From NCBI RefSeq assembly GCF_001816125.1, contig NZ_MDZA01000320.1:1-34084 (forward strand): 34,084 nucleotides of DNA, written 5' to 3'. The position numbers and the translations under genes were made by a program. Numbering within the stretch: the stretch's first letter is position 1; each line of letters starts with the position of its first letter. Positions 8,536 through 16,653 of the stretch are shown piece by piece. This DNA is from Hymenobacter coccineus. GTDB lineage: Bacteria > Bacteroidota > Bacteroidia > Cytophagales > Hymenobacteraceae. The notes under the pieces were generated by a model. It had not been told where the DNA came from, ran no database searches, and saw nothing but the letters and a program-made list of their open reading frames with translations.

Positions 8536-9964
8536 GCAACGCATCTACCAAGGCCTGAGCGCCGCCTTTCTGGCCTTAGCGGTAGCGGGTTGTAAAATGC
8601 CCCAATTGGTTACGCGCGACGTGCGCCGCAGCGTGCCCACCACCTACAACAACAGCACCCAGGATACCCTCAGCACCGCCAAAGTGCGGTGGCAGGAATT
8701 CTTTACCGATCCCAACCTGACCGCCCTGATCGACAGCGCCCTGCAACGCAACCAGGAGTTGAACATCACGCAGCAGGAACTCCAAATTGCCCGTAACGAG
8801 ATCCAAGTCCGCAAGGGCGAGTACCTGCCCTCGGTGACGTTGGGGGGCCAGGCGGCCCTCGACCGCGTGAGCCGCTACACCATCCAGGGCGCTACGGAGG
8901 ACCAAATCAACATCCAGCCCGACCGCCGCACGCCTGACCCGCTGGGTAACTTCCAGCTGGGGGCCTATGCCAGCTGGGAGGTGGACATCTGGCACAAGCT
9001 GCGCAACGCCCGCAAATCGGCCGCCACCCGCTACCTGGCGTCGGTGGAAGGCCGGAACTTCATGGTGACGAACCTGATTGCCGAGATTGCCACCTCGTAC
9101 TACGAGCTGCTGGCGCTGGACAACCAACTGCTCATTTTGCAGCAGAACATTGAAATTCAGGACAATGCGCTGCGCGTGGTGCGGCAGGAGAAAGAGGCCG
9201 CCCGGGTAACCGAGCTGGCCGTGAAGCGCTTCGAGGCCCAGATTCAGAACACCATTGCCCAGCAGTTCACCACCCGGCAGCGCATCACCGAAACCGAAAA
9301 CCGCATCAATTTTTTGCTGGGCCGCTTCCCGCAGCCCATCGTACGCAACGACGCGGAATTCAGCAACTTGGTGCCCAAAACCATGCAGGCCGGCATTCCG
9401 GCGCAGCTGCTCAGCAACCGGCCCGACATCCGGCAGGCCGAGCAGCAGCTGGTGGCCGCCAAGCTCGACGTGCAGGTGGCGCGCGCCAATTTCTACCCGT
9501 CGCTGGGCATTTCCGGCGGGGTGGGGTTTGGGGCGTTCAAGCCCGGCTTGCTCTTTACCACGCCGGGGGCCCTGTTGTACTCCATAGCTGGCGACTTATC
9601 GGCCCCGCTCATCAACCGCAACGGCATCAAAGCCCTGTACTCCAGCGCCAATGCCTTGCAGCTGCAAGCCGTGTACAACTACGAGCGCACCGTGCTGAAC
9701 GCCTACATCGAGGTGGCCAACCAGCTTTCCAACATCAACAACCTAGAGCAGGGCTACGAGGCCAAGCTGAAGGAAGTGCAGGCCCTGAGCCTGTCCATCC
9801 GCATCTCCAACAGCCTTTTTCGGTCGGTACGGGCCGACTACACGGAGGTTCTCTTCACCCAGCGCGACGCCCTAAACGCCCGCTTCGACCTGACCGAAAC
9901 CAAGATGAAGCAGCTCAATGCCACGGTGAACGTGTACCGGGCCCTGGGCGGCGGCTGGAACTAA
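8528..9964 (+). CDS. Outer-membrane efflux channel lipoprotein (TolC/OprM, NodT type)
   Basis: Outer-membrane exit duct of the tripartite pump. The ATG at 8528 lies within the last codons of the pump gene (8-base overlap) and gives a lipoprotein signal (LAVAGC) 26 residues in; an in-frame ATG at 8510 is also possible but would move the signal inward. Two OEP repeats of long helices are visible: WQEFFTDPNLTALIDSALQRNQ starts the first, and LLSNRPDIRQAEQQLVAAKLDVQVARANFYPSLGI starts the second, with the typical NRPDIRQAE motif. About 478 residues, usual for the NodT group. It is the last gene of the operon and is followed 10 bases later by a strong terminator. Confidence 0.94.
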   Translation: MLKQRIYQGLSAAFLALAVAGCKMPQLVTRDVRRSVPTTYNNSTQDTLSTAKVRWQEFFTDPNLTALIDSALQRNQELNITQQELQIARNEIQVRKGEYLPSVTLGGQAALDRVSRYTIQGATEDQINIQPDRRTPDPLGNFQLGAYASWEVDIWHKLRNARKSAATRYLASVEGRNFMVTNLIAEIATSYYELLALDNQLLILQQNIEIQDNALRVVRQEKEAARVTELAVKRFEAQIQNTIAQQFTTRQRITETENRINFLLGRFPQPIVRNDAEFSNLVPKTMQAGIPAQLLSNRPDIRQAEQQLVAAKLDVQVARANFYPSLGISGGVGFGAFKPGLLFTTPGALLYSIAGDLSAPLINRNGIKALYSSANALQLQAVYNYERTVLNAYIEVANQLSNINNLEQGYEAKLKEVQALSLSIRISNSLFRSVRADYTEVLFTQRDALNARFDLTETKMKQLNATVNVYRALGGGWN

Positions 9965-9973
9965 GCAGCCCCT

Positions 9974-10023
9974 GAAAGCAAAAACCCGCTCGGCAAACAA
10001 TTGCCGAGCGGGTTTTTGCTTTC
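9974..10023. terminator. Bidirectional intrinsic terminator of the efflux operon
   Basis: Near-perfect 23-base stem with a 4-base loop: AAAAACCCGCTCGGCAA pairs with TTGCCGAGCGGGTTTTT, so a U-run follows the hairpin in both directions. It begins 10 bases after the channel gene's stop codon. Confidence 0.92.
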
Positions 10024-10057
10024 GGTGAGTTGTGCTATAAACTGGACAAACCATCCG

Positions 10058-10125
10058 CTGGGGGCCCCAGCACCGGGCCTCCCGTCGGGAACCGCAAGGC
10101 CGCAGGTAGATGCCTTGCTGCGGCC
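10058..10125. other. Structured segment between two terminators
   Basis: The 130 bases between the terminators (10024-10153) have no gene, but hold two further palindromes: GCTGGGGGCCCCAGC at 10058-10072 and GGCCGCAG/CTGCGGCC at 10098-10105 and 10118-10125. No tRNA cloverleaf or known RNA family is apparent. It may be a spacer, or a small structured RNA bounded by terminators. Confidence 0.35.
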
Positions 10126-10153
10126 ACCACCTGCTTGATAGGTAAGGCCAAAA

Positions 10154-10206
10154 TGCAACAGAAAAGGCCTCCCCGATGCTATATCGGGGAGGCCTTTTCT
10201 GTTGCA
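10154..10206. terminator. Bidirectional intrinsic terminator downstream of ald
   Basis: Perfect 24-base stem with a 5-base loop (arms 10154-10177 and 10183-10206; core AGGCCTCCCCGAT), with A- and T-rich segments within the stem giving U-rich ends in both directions. It lies 29 bases past the ald stop codon on the minus strand and so ends ald. Together with the first terminator it separates two convergent units. Confidence 0.9.
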
Positions 10207-10234
10207 AAAACTACCGGGTTTCTACTAAGGCAAG

Positions 10235-11362
10235 CTACGCCGTTACCGGCTCCAGCACGTGGGCTACGTCCACCAGGGGCAGGTTCCAGGCGTCGGCCAC
10301 GCCCTGGTACACCACTTCGCCGCGCACCACGTTCAGGCCGAGGCGCAGGGCCCCGTCGCGGCGGCAGGCTTCCTGCCAGCCCAAGTTGGCCAGCTTCACG
10401 GCGTAGGGCAGCGTGGCGTTGGTGAGGGCCAGGGTGGAGGTGTAGGGCACCGCGCCGGGCATGTTGGCCACGCAGTAGTGCACCACGTCGTCGATGATGA
10501 AGGTCGGGTCTTCGTGGGTGGTGGGGCGGCAGGTTTCGATGCAGCCGCCTTGGTCCACGGCCACGTCCACGAGCACGGTGCCGGGGCGCATGGTTTTCAG
10601 CATGTCGCGCGTGATGAGGTGCGGGGCCTTGGCGCCCGGAATCAGCACGGCGCCCACCACGAGGTCGGTGGTTTTGATGGCTTCGCGGATGTTGTATTCG
10701 TTGGAATATTGCGTCACCACGTTTTTGGGCATGAAGTCGTCCAGCTCGCGCAGGCGGTTCAGGTTGATGTCCATGATGGTGACCTGGGCCCCCAGGCCCG
10801 CGGCAATTTTGGCGGCCTGCGTGCCCACGATGCCCGCGCCGAGCACCAGCACGTGCGCCGGCTTCACGCCGGGTACGCCGCCGAGCAGGATGCCGCGGCC
10901 TTTGAGGGGTTTCTCCAGGTACTTGGCGCCTTCCTGGGGGGCCATGCGGCCGGCCACTTCGCTCATCGGAATGAGCAGGGGCAGGGCGCGGCTGGGCAGC
11001 TCCACGGTTTCGTAGGCCAGGCACACGGCCTTGCGCTCGATCATGGCGTGCGTCAGCTCCTCGCCGCTGGCGAAGTGGAAGTAGGTGAACAGCAGCTGGT
11101 TCTCCTTGATGAGCGGGTACTCCTCGGCAATGGGCTCCTTCACCTTCACAATCATCTCGGCCTGCCCGTACACGTCGGCAATGGTGGGCAGCAACACGGC
11201 GCCCGCCTGCTCGTACTCGGCGTCATCGAAGCCGCTGCCCGTGCCCGCGCCAGCTTGCACCAGCAGCGAGTGGCCGTGCTTGCGCAGCTCGGCCACGCCG
11301 GCAGGGGTGAGGCCTACGCGGTTTTCGTTGTTTTTAATTTCTTTAGGAACGCCGATAATCAT
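10235..11362 (-). CDS. ald: Alanine dehydrogenase
   Basis: 375 residues, the family's normal length. It catalyses NAD-dependent reversible oxidative deamination of L-alanine to pyruvate and ammonia in the cytoplasm. The N-terminus [20 protein letters not shown] carries substrate-binding Arg15. The pyruvate-binding lysine lies in MIVKVKEP, the catalytic His in LLFTYFHFA, and the catalytic Asp in [12 protein letters not shown]. The Rossmann motif is [17 protein letters not shown]. The open frame continues upstream without a stop, but the ATG at 11362 gives exactly the conserved family start, and the extra upstream stretch resembles no protein and overlaps the VOC gene. A terminator follows at 10154-10206. 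The relative lysine-pathway enzymes and transhydrogenase share the fold, but the motifs favour ald. Confidence 0.96.
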   Translation of the reverse strand: MIIGVPKEIKNNENRVGLTPAGVAELRKHGHSLLVQAGAGTGSGFDDAEYEQAGAVLLPTIADVYGQAEMIVKVKEPIAEEYPLIKENQLLFTYFHFASGEELTHAMIERKAVCLAYETVELPSRALPLLIPMSEVAGRMAPQEGAKYLEKPLKGRGILLGGVPGVKPAHVLVLGAGIVGTQAAKIAAGLGAQVTIMDINLNRLRELDDFMPKNVVTQYSNEYNIREAIKTTDLVVGAVLIPGAKAPHLITRDMLKTMRPGTVLVDVAVDQGGCIETCRPTTHEDPTFIIDDVVHYCVANMPGAVPYTSTLALTNATLPYAVKLANLGWQEACRRDGALRLGLNVVRGEVVYQGVADAWNLPLVDVAHVLEPVTA

Positions 11363-11413
11363 AACAAAGCGGGGTGGGGTGAGAGAGGATAAAGGAAGCG
11401 CGAAGACGCCCCG

Positions 11414-11449
11414 TAAAGATAGGGCCCCAACGGCCCGGGGCGGCCAAAA
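11414..11449 (-). promoter_or_regulatory. Candidate ald promoter
   Basis: On the minus strand TTTTGG (from 11449) is followed 23 bases on by TATCTTTA (11421-11414), one mismatch from the -7 consensus TAnnTTTG. It would start transcription some 45 bases before the ald ATG. The spacing is on the long side, so this is tentative. Confidence 0.3.
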
Positions 11450-11459
11450 GTGCCGCCCG

Positions 11460-11972
11460 CTAGCTGGGCATTTCGCCCGCGACCACCAGGGCCCCCAGGT
11501 CGAGCGGCTGGGTGTACATGGCGATGCCGCCGGCCGCGTCGCGGGGCCACTCGGCGCGGGGCCGGTCCCAGTACAGCTCCAGGCCGTTGCCGTCGGGGTC
11601 GTTGAGGTACACAGCCTCTGACACGCCGTGGTCGGCCGAGCCGCGCAGCGGGTAGCCGGCGGCCACCAGCCGGCCCACCACGCGGCCCAGGTCGGTGCGG
11701 GTGGGGTAGAGCAGGGCCGCGTGGTAGAGGCCCGCAGCGCCTTGGGTGCGCGCCGGGGCCCCATTTAGGCTGTTCCAGGTGTTCAGCCCGATGTGGTGGT
11801 GGTAGCCCCCGGCCCCCAAAAAGGCCGCCTGCTCGCCGTAGCGCTGCTGCAACTCAAAGCCCAGCAGGCCCTGGTAAAAGGCCAAGGACCGGTCGAGGTC
11901 GGTGACTTGCAAGTGCACGTGGCCCACTTTGGCCCCGACGGGCGCGGTGTAGTCCGCCAATGGTTCAGCCAT
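11460..11972 (-). CDS. VOC-family protein, catechol 2,3-dioxygenase (CatE)-like
   Basis: 170 residues from the preferred ATG at 11972. The vicinal-oxygen-chelate fold is visible: GAKVGHVHLQVTDLDRSLAFY starts the first module with a probable metal-ligand His, YHHHIGLNTW follows, and the second module holds GLYHAALLYPTRTDL and SDHGVSEAVYLNDPDGNGLELYWDRP, with His and Glu ligands. This closely matches the CatE-type extradiol dioxygenase/glyoxalase-like proteins of Firmicutes and Bacteroidota. The true substrate is unknown. An in-frame ATG at 12020 lies inside a terminator hairpin (12000-12034), which argues for the shorter start. It lies 97 bases upstream of ald on the same strand, with room for a separate ald promoter. 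Confidence 0.88.
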   Translation of the reverse strand: MAEPLADYTAPVGAKVGHVHLQVTDLDRSLAFYQGLLGFELQQRYGEQAAFLGAGGYHHHIGLNTWNSLNGAPARTQGAAGLYHAALLYPTRTDLGRVVGRLVAAGYPLRGSADHGVSEAVYLNDPDGNGLELYWDRPRAEWPRDAAGGIAMYTQPLDLGALVVAGEMPS

Positions 11973-11999
11973 GGGTTCGGTTAATGAGTGTTCGATACA

Positions 12000-12034
12000 A
12001 AAAATAGGGCCCCCAAGCACTGCTTGGGGCCCTA
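12000..12034 (-). terminator. Intrinsic terminator after the aldo/keto reductase gene
   Basis: On the minus strand a GC-rich stem (TAGGGCCCC/GGGGGCCCTA, one-base bulge, small loop around AGC-ACT-GCT) is followed by TTTTTTG. It lies 14 bases past the reductase stop codon. Its T-run (TATTTTTT) also resembles a -7 element for the VOC gene that starts 28 bases later. Confidence 0.85.
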
Positions 12035-12047
12035 ACTAATCAGGTGG

Positions 12048-13064
12048 CTAAGCCGCGGCTTCTGCCGCTGGCTGCAATATCTGCTCGATGCGGGCCAGCT
12101 CGTCGGTGCTAAAATCCAGGTTCTGGAGGCAGTGCAGCGAGTCAGCAAGTTGGGCGGGGCGGCTGGCTCCTACCAGCACGGACGTCACCCGGTCGTCCTT
12201 CAGCAGCCAGGCCAGGGCCATTTGGGCCAGGCTTTGGCCGCGGGCCTGGGCCACGGTGTTGAGCTGCTGGAGCTGGGCCACCACGGCGGGCGTCACCTGC
12301 TCGCGCTGCAAAAAGCCCGTGCTGCTCGCCGCCCGCGAGTCGTCGGGAATGCCCTTTAAATACTTATCCGACAGCAGGCCCTGGGCCAGGGGCGAGAACG
12401 GGATGCACCCGACGCCCTCCGCGCCCAGCACGTCGAGCAGGCCTTCCTCCGGGTCGCGCACCAGCATCGAGTACTTGGGCTGGTGGATGAGGCAGGGCGT
12501 GCCCATTTCGCGCAGCAGGCCGATGGCTTTTTGCGCCTCCTCGGGCCCGTAGTTCGACAGGCCCACGTATAGGGCCTTGCCCTGGCGCACGGCGTGGGCC
12601 AGGGCCCCCATGCTTTCCTCCAGCGGCGTATCGGGGTCGGGTCGGTGGTGATAGAAGATATCGACGTATTCCAGGCCCATGCGCTTGAGGCTCTGGTCTA
12701 GGCTGGCTAGCAGGTACTTGCGCGAGCCCCACTCGCCGTAGGGGCCCTCCCACATGTTGTAACCGGCCTTGGTTGAGATGATGAGCTCGTCGCGGTACGC
12801 GGCAAAATCCTGGGCCAGCACCTTGCCAAAATTCAGCTCAGCCGAGCCGGGGGGCGGGCCGTAGTTGTTGGCCAGATCGAAGTGGGTGATGCCGTTGTCG
12901 AAGGCCAGGTGCAGCGTTTCGCGGCCAGTGGCCAGCGCGTCCACGTCGCCGAAATTGTGCCAGAGGCCCAGCGAAATGGCGGGCAGCTTGAGGCTGCTTT
13001 TGCCGCAGCGGCGGTAGGGCAGGGCCTGGTAGCGGCCCGCGGCGGGGAGGTATTGGGAAGGCAT
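12048..13064 (-). CDS. yghZ: Aldo/keto reductase, YghZ type (L-glyceraldehyde 3-phosphate reductase)
   Basis: 338 residues. It is very close to the E. coli YghZ subfamily across its length: YRRCGKSSLKLPAISLGLWH, THFDLANNYGPPPGSAE, AYRDELIISTKAGYNMW, SLDQSLKRMGLEYVDIFY and AWLLKDDRVTSVL. The aldo/keto reductase tetrad is visible: Asp and Tyr in FDLANNYG, Lys in STKAGY, His in FYHHRPD. The subfamily reduces L-glyceraldehyde 3-phosphate and other aldehydes such as methylglyoxal with NADPH. The N-terminal MPSQYLPAAGRY is a normal short leader. It starts 15 bases after the DUF1573 gene ends, so the two probably share a transcript, ended by the terminator at 12000-12034. Confidence 0.93.
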   Translation of the reverse strand: MPSQYLPAAGRYQALPYRRCGKSSLKLPAISLGLWHNFGDVDALATGRETLHLAFDNGITHFDLANNYGPPPGSAELNFGKVLAQDFAAYRDELIISTKAGYNMWEGPYGEWGSRKYLLASLDQSLKRMGLEYVDIFYHHRPDPDTPLEESMGALAHAVRQGKALYVGLSNYGPEEAQKAIGLLREMGTPCLIHQPKYSMLVRDPEEGLLDVLGAEGVGCIPFSPLAQGLLSDKYLKGIPDDSRAASSTGFLQREQVTPAVVAQLQQLNTVAQARGQSLAQMALAWLLKDDRVTSVLVGASRPAQLADSLHCLQNLDFSTDELARIEQILQPAAEAAA

Positions 13065-13079
13065 AAAAAGGGGAAGAGG

Positions 13080-13859
13080 TTATTTAAACGGCACGGCGGT
13101 GCCGCTTTCCTTTACGAGGCTTTCGGGGGCGAGGGTGCGCACCACGGTGGCGCGCAGCGTGAGCTTGGCGTCGCCGGCCGAGGCCACGTCGTTCGATTGC
13201 AGCGTCACCACGTCGGCTAGGGGCCCCAGCTGGCGCGGAGCGTACACCAGTTCCACGGTGGCGCTTTGGCCGGGGGCGATGGGGGCGGGCGGCACCTTGT
13301 AGCCCACGCAGTAGCAGGCACTGCCCAGGGCCCCCAACACGAGCGGGCTCTTGCCGGCGTTGTGCACCACGAAGCGGGCGCTCAGCTGCTGCCCGCTTTC
13401 GAGCCGGCCGAAGTCGTGCGCCGGGGCCCCCTCAATCACCAGGCGCGGCGAGCGGGCAATTTCGGCGGGCGTCAGGGTTTTCTTCTGCTTGTCCTTGGTC
13501 AACACCGTGCCTTTGATGGTGAGCACGTGGCTGGGCTCGGCGGCGTTGCTGGTCACGGTTACGGTTTTGCTGAACACGCCGGGGCGGCCGGCGCTGCTGT
13601 ACACGGCCCGCACGATGCCGGACTTGCCGGGCAGCACCGGTGTTTTCGTCCAGTCGGGGGTGGTGCAGCCGCAGCTGGCCTGCACGTTGGCGATGACCAC
13701 GGGCTGGTTGCCGGTGTTCTTAAACCGGAACTCGTGGGCGGCCATCGTGCCCTCCGGCACGGCCCCGAAATCGTGCAGGTCGCGCTCGAACGTGAGCACG
13801 CCCTGGGCCCGGGCCCCCAGGGCCCCGGCCAACAAAACGAGGGCGAAAAGGTATTTCAT
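13080..13859 (-). CDS. Secreted DUF1573 protein with two repeats
   Basis: 259 residues from the ATG at 13859, chosen because it gives a signal peptide directly (MKYLFALVLLAGALGARAQG). Two DUF1573 (ASH-like, immunoglobulin-fold) units follow. The first is LTFERDLHDFGAVPEGTMAAHEFRFKNTG with ASCGCTTPDW; the second starts near APAHDFGRLESGQQLSARFVVHNAG and holds the related GSACYCVGY. Paired cysteines in both units are typical and might form disulfides or bind a ligand. DUF1573 proteins are very common in Bacteroidota and have no settled function; a periplasmic or surface role is likely. It is the first gene of an apparent two-gene unit with the aldo/keto reductase, and is divergent from the E1 gene. 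Confidence 0.85.
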   Translation of the reverse strand: MKYLFALVLLAGALGARAQGVLTFERDLHDFGAVPEGTMAAHEFRFKNTGNQPVVIANVQASCGCTTPDWTKTPVLPGKSGIVRAVYSSAGRPGVFSKTVTVTSNAAEPSHVLTIKGTVLTKDKQKKTLTPAEIARSPRLVIEGAPAHDFGRLESGQQLSARFVVHNAGKSPLVLGALGSACYCVGYKVPPAPIAPGQSATVELVYAPRQLGPLADVVTLQSNDVASAGDAKLTLRATVVRTLAPESLVKESGTAVPFK

Positions 13860-13974
13860 ACACAAAGTATTACAAGGTGAAACGGCCGGCCGGCGGCGGC
13901 AAGCCACAGCTGCTTGCAGGACAGGCAAATATACATGGGGGCCCTGCCCACCGGCGCGCCCGCCCCCGATGCCC

Positions 13975-13982
13975 TATTTTTG
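13975..13982 (+). promoter_or_regulatory. Probable -7 element of the E1 gene promoter
   Basis: TATTTTTG matches the Bacteroidota -7 consensus TAnnTTTG exactly and lies 63 bases before the preferred ATG at 14046. No clear -33 TTG is seen at the usual distance. Its place also argues against the longer open frame that would begin at 13914. Confidence 0.5.
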
Positions 13983-14045
13983 CCCCGGCTCCGGCCGCAT
14001 CGCCCTTCCCCCCGTCCCACCCGCTCCACTCAAGTCCCTCTGCCC

Positions 14046-16463
14046 ATGCCCACCGCCGAACTCATCGCTCCGGCCCCCACGGCCGCCCTGGCCCCGGCCG
14101 ATTTTCTGCACGACTACCGCTTGGGGTGGGAGAGCCGGCACGCCTCGCTGGCGGGCCGCAAGGAAGTATTCATGGGCAAGGCCAAGTTTGGTATTTTTGG
14201 CGATGGCAAGGAGCTGCCCCAGCTGGCCATGGCCCGCGCCTTTCAGAACGGCGACTTCCGCGCCGGTTACTACCGCGACCAAACCTTTATGGTGGCCATC
14301 GGCGAGCTAACCTGGCAGCAGTACTTCGCCCAGCTCTACGCCAACCCCGACGTGGAGGCCGAGCCCTCCACCGCCGGCCGCGCCATGAACGGCCACTTCG
14401 GCACCCGCCTGCTCGACGACGAAGGCCTCTTCAAGCCCCAGACCGCGACCAAGAACTCCTCAGCCGACATCTCGCCCACCGCCGCCCAAATGCCGCGCCT
14501 CGTGGGCCTGGCCTACGCCAGTAAGCTCTACCGCCTCAATCCCGCGCTGCACCCGTTCAGCGACTTTTCGGTGAACGGCAACGAGGTGGCGTTTGGCACC
14601 ATCGGCAACGCCAGTACCTCGGAGGGCATGTTTTTTGAGGCCCTGAACGCGGCCGGCGTGCTCCAGATTCCGCTGCTGGTGAGCGTGTGGGACGACCACT
14701 ACGGCATCTCGGTGCCCGCCAAGTACCACACCACCAAGCAAAGCATTTCGGCCATGATGGCCGGGTTGCAGCGCGAAGGGGAAGGGGAGCCCGGCTTCGA
14801 GATTTTTGAGGTGAAGGGCTGGGACTACCCCGCCCTGGTGGACGCTTACCAGCGCGCCGCCGCCGTGTGCCGCACCCAGCACGTGCCCGTGCTCTTCCAC
14901 GTCACCGAGCTCACCCAGCCCCAGGGCCACAGCACCAGCGGCTCGCACGAGCGCTATAAGCCCAAAAGCCGCCTGCTGTGGGAAGAAAAGCACGACTGCC
15001 TGCTGAAGATGCGCAATTGGCTGCTGGCCGAGGGCCACGCCACGGCCGACGAGCTCGATGCCCTCGAAAAGGACGCCGCCACCACCGTGAAGCGGGCGCG
15101 CACCGCCGCCTGGAAGGCCTTTGTGGACCCCATCAAGGACGAGCGCGACGCAACCGTGGCCCTGCTCGACCGCCTGGTAAAAGCCACCGGCACCGAGCAC
15201 GCCCTGGCCGAAACCGTGAACCGGCTGCGTACCAACCCCGCGCCCATCCGCGCCGACAGCGTGCGCACCCTGCGCCAGGCCCTGCGCCAGGTGCGCGGCC
15301 TGCGCCACCCCGGCCGCCGCGCCGTGCAGCAGTACCTGGAGCAGCTGCAAGGCGAAAACGCCGACCGCTACAACGCCAACCTCTTCAGCCAGAGTGCGGA
15401 AGCCGTGGGCAACATCGACGAGGTGCCCGTGGCCTACGCCGATGGGGCCCCGCAGGTGGACGGCCGCGAGGTGCTGCAAGCATGCTTCACGGCCAACTTC
15501 GAGCGCGACCCGCGCATCTTCGCCATCGGCGAGGACGTGGGCCAGATCGGCGACGTGAACCAGGCCTTTGCCGGCTTGCAGGAGAAGTTTGGCGAGCTGC
15601 GCGTGACCGACACCGGTATCCGCGAGTGCACCATCGTCGGGCAGGGCATTGGCGCGGCTTTGCGCGGGCTGCGCCCCATCACCGAGATTCAGTACCTCGA
15701 CTATTTGCTGTATGCGGTGCAGATTCTGAGCGACGACCTCGCCTGCCTCCAGTACCGCACCAAGGGCGGCCAGAAGGCCCCCCTGATTGTGCGCACCCGC
15801 GGCCACCGGCTGGAGGGCATCTGGCACTCGGGCTCGCCCATGGGCCTGCTGCTCACCACGCTGCGCGGCATCCACGTGTGCGTGCCCCGCGACATGACCC
15901 GCGCCGCCGGCTTCTACAACACGCTGCTGCGGAGCGACGAGCCGGCCGTGGTGGTGGAGTGCCTGAACGGCTACCGCCTCAAGGAAACCATGCCCGCCAA
16001 CGTGGGCGAGTTCACGCTGCCGCTGGGCCGCCCCGAGGTGCTGCGCGCCGGCACCGACGTCACCATCGTCACCTACGGCTCGATGTGCCGGGTGGTACTG
16101 GAGGCCGCCGCCCAGCTGGCCGCCGAGGGCATTTCGGCCGAAGTAATTGACGTGCAAACCTTGCTGCCCTTCGACACCGAGCACCTCATCGCCGATAGCC
16201 TGCGCAAAACCGGCCGCGTGCTTTTCGCCGACGAGGACGTGCCCGGTGGGGCCTCGGCCTTCATGCTCCAGCACGTCATCGACGAGCAAAACGGCTACCA
16301 ACTGCTTGATGCCGCCCCGCGCTGCCTCTCGGCCCAGGCCCACCGCCCCGCCTACAGCTCCGACGGCGATTATTTCAGCAAGCCCAACGTGGAGGACGTG
16401 TTCGACGCTGCCTACGCCCTGCTCAGCGAAGCCGACCCAGAGCGGTTTCCGGATATCTACTAG
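14046..16463 (+). CDS. Fused alpha/beta E1 subunit of an alpha-keto acid dehydrogenase (branched-chain type)
   Basis: 805 residues joining both E1 halves in one chain. The alpha half (about 20-440) holds the thiamine-diphosphate region FGTIGNASTSEGMFFEALN, with Asn188 in the GN position where many relatives have GD, then VWDDHYGISVPAKY and TSGSHERYKP. The beta half (about 470-805) holds FAIGEDVGQIGDVNQAFAGL, TDTGIRECTIVGQGIGAALRG, and the transketolase C-terminal domain (VTIVTYGSMCRVVLEAA, FADEDVPGGASAFMLQHV). It decarboxylates an alpha-keto acid and passes the acyl group to a lipoyl E2. In Bacteroidota such fusions are usually assigned to branched-chain keto acids or pyruvate; the substrate is not readable here. 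No E2 or E3 gene is adjacent. The ATG at 14046 is preferred because the frame upstream of it is Pro/Arg-rich non-protein sequence and the promoter-like element lies there. Confidence 0.9.
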   Translation: MPTAELIAPAPTAALAPADFLHDYRLGWESRHASLAGRKEVFMGKAKFGIFGDGKELPQLAMARAFQNGDFRAGYYRDQTFMVAIGELTWQQYFAQLYANPDVEAEPSTAGRAMNGHFGTRLLDDEGLFKPQTATKNSSADISPTAAQMPRLVGLAYASKLYRLNPALHPFSDFSVNGNEVAFGTIGNASTSEGMFFEALNAAGVLQIPLLVSVWDDHYGISVPAKYHTTKQSISAMMAGLQREGEGEPGFEIFEVKGWDYPALVDAYQRAAAVCRTQHVPVLFHVTELTQPQGHSTSGSHERYKPKSRLLWEEKHDCLLKMRNWLLAEGHATADELDALEKDAATTVKRARTAAWKAFVDPIKDERDATVALLDRLVKATGTEHALAETVNRLRTNPAPIRADSVRTLRQALRQVRGLRHPGRRAVQQYLEQLQGENADRYNANLFSQSAEAVGNIDEVPVAYADGAPQVDGREVLQACFTANFERDPRIFAIGEDVGQIGDVNQAFAGLQEKFGELRVTDTGIRECTIVGQGIGAALRGLRPITEIQYLDYLLYAVQILSDDLACLQYRTKGGQKAPLIVRTRGHRLEGIWHSGSPMGLLLTTLRGIHVCVPRDMTRAAGFYNTLLRSDEPAVVVECLNGYRLKETMPANVGEFTLPLGRPEVLRAGTDVTIVTYGSMCRVVLEAAAQLAAEGISAEVIDVQTLLPFDTEHLIADSLRKTGRVLFADEDVPGGASAFMLQHVIDEQNGYQLLDAAPRCLSAQAHRPAYSSDGDYFSKPNVEDVFDAAYALLSEADPERFPDIY

Positions 16464-16470
16464 AGCGGTT

Positions 16471-16593
16471 GTAGCTTGGACTTTGTAGTCCGAGCGCGAG
16501 CGCAGCGAACAGTGCCGTTGCTGGGCCGTGCCTGCAATCTTGCTGCCGGCATTGCTCGCTGCGCTCGCGCTCGGACTACAAAGTCCAAGCTAC
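16471..16593. repeat. Paired inverted hairpin element, family A, copy 1
   Basis: Perfect 38-base inverted arms at 16471-16508 and 16556-16593. Each arm starts GTAGCTT and carries its own small hairpin (GGACT-TTGT-AGTCC), followed by GAGCGCGAGCGCAGCGA. Pairing continues imperfectly inward (AGCGAACAGTGCC against GGCATTGCTCGCT). A second copy is at 24319-24429. The layout, two self-folding hairpins in inverted orientation between genes, resembles REP doublets. It lies 8 bases past the E1 stop codon. Confidence 0.88.
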
Positions 16594-16598
16594 ATCAC

Positions 16599-16629
16599 TA
16601 AAAACGCCGCCTCCCCAGCGGGAAGCGGC
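16599..16629 (-). terminator. Intrinsic terminator of the small lipoprotein gene
   Basis: On the minus strand GCCGCTTCCC pairs with GGGAGGCGGC (one G-U pair, 4-base loop), followed by GTTTTTA. It lies 25 bases after the lipoprotein stop codon and directly against the end of the hairpin element. Confidence 0.75.
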
Positions 16630-16653
16630 CGTTCTTATCGTTAATTAGGGGTC

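Noticed and set aside
10024..10153. tRNA or known small RNA between the terminators
   Set aside because: No cloverleaf, TTCGAnTC-type T loop or CCA end could be found.
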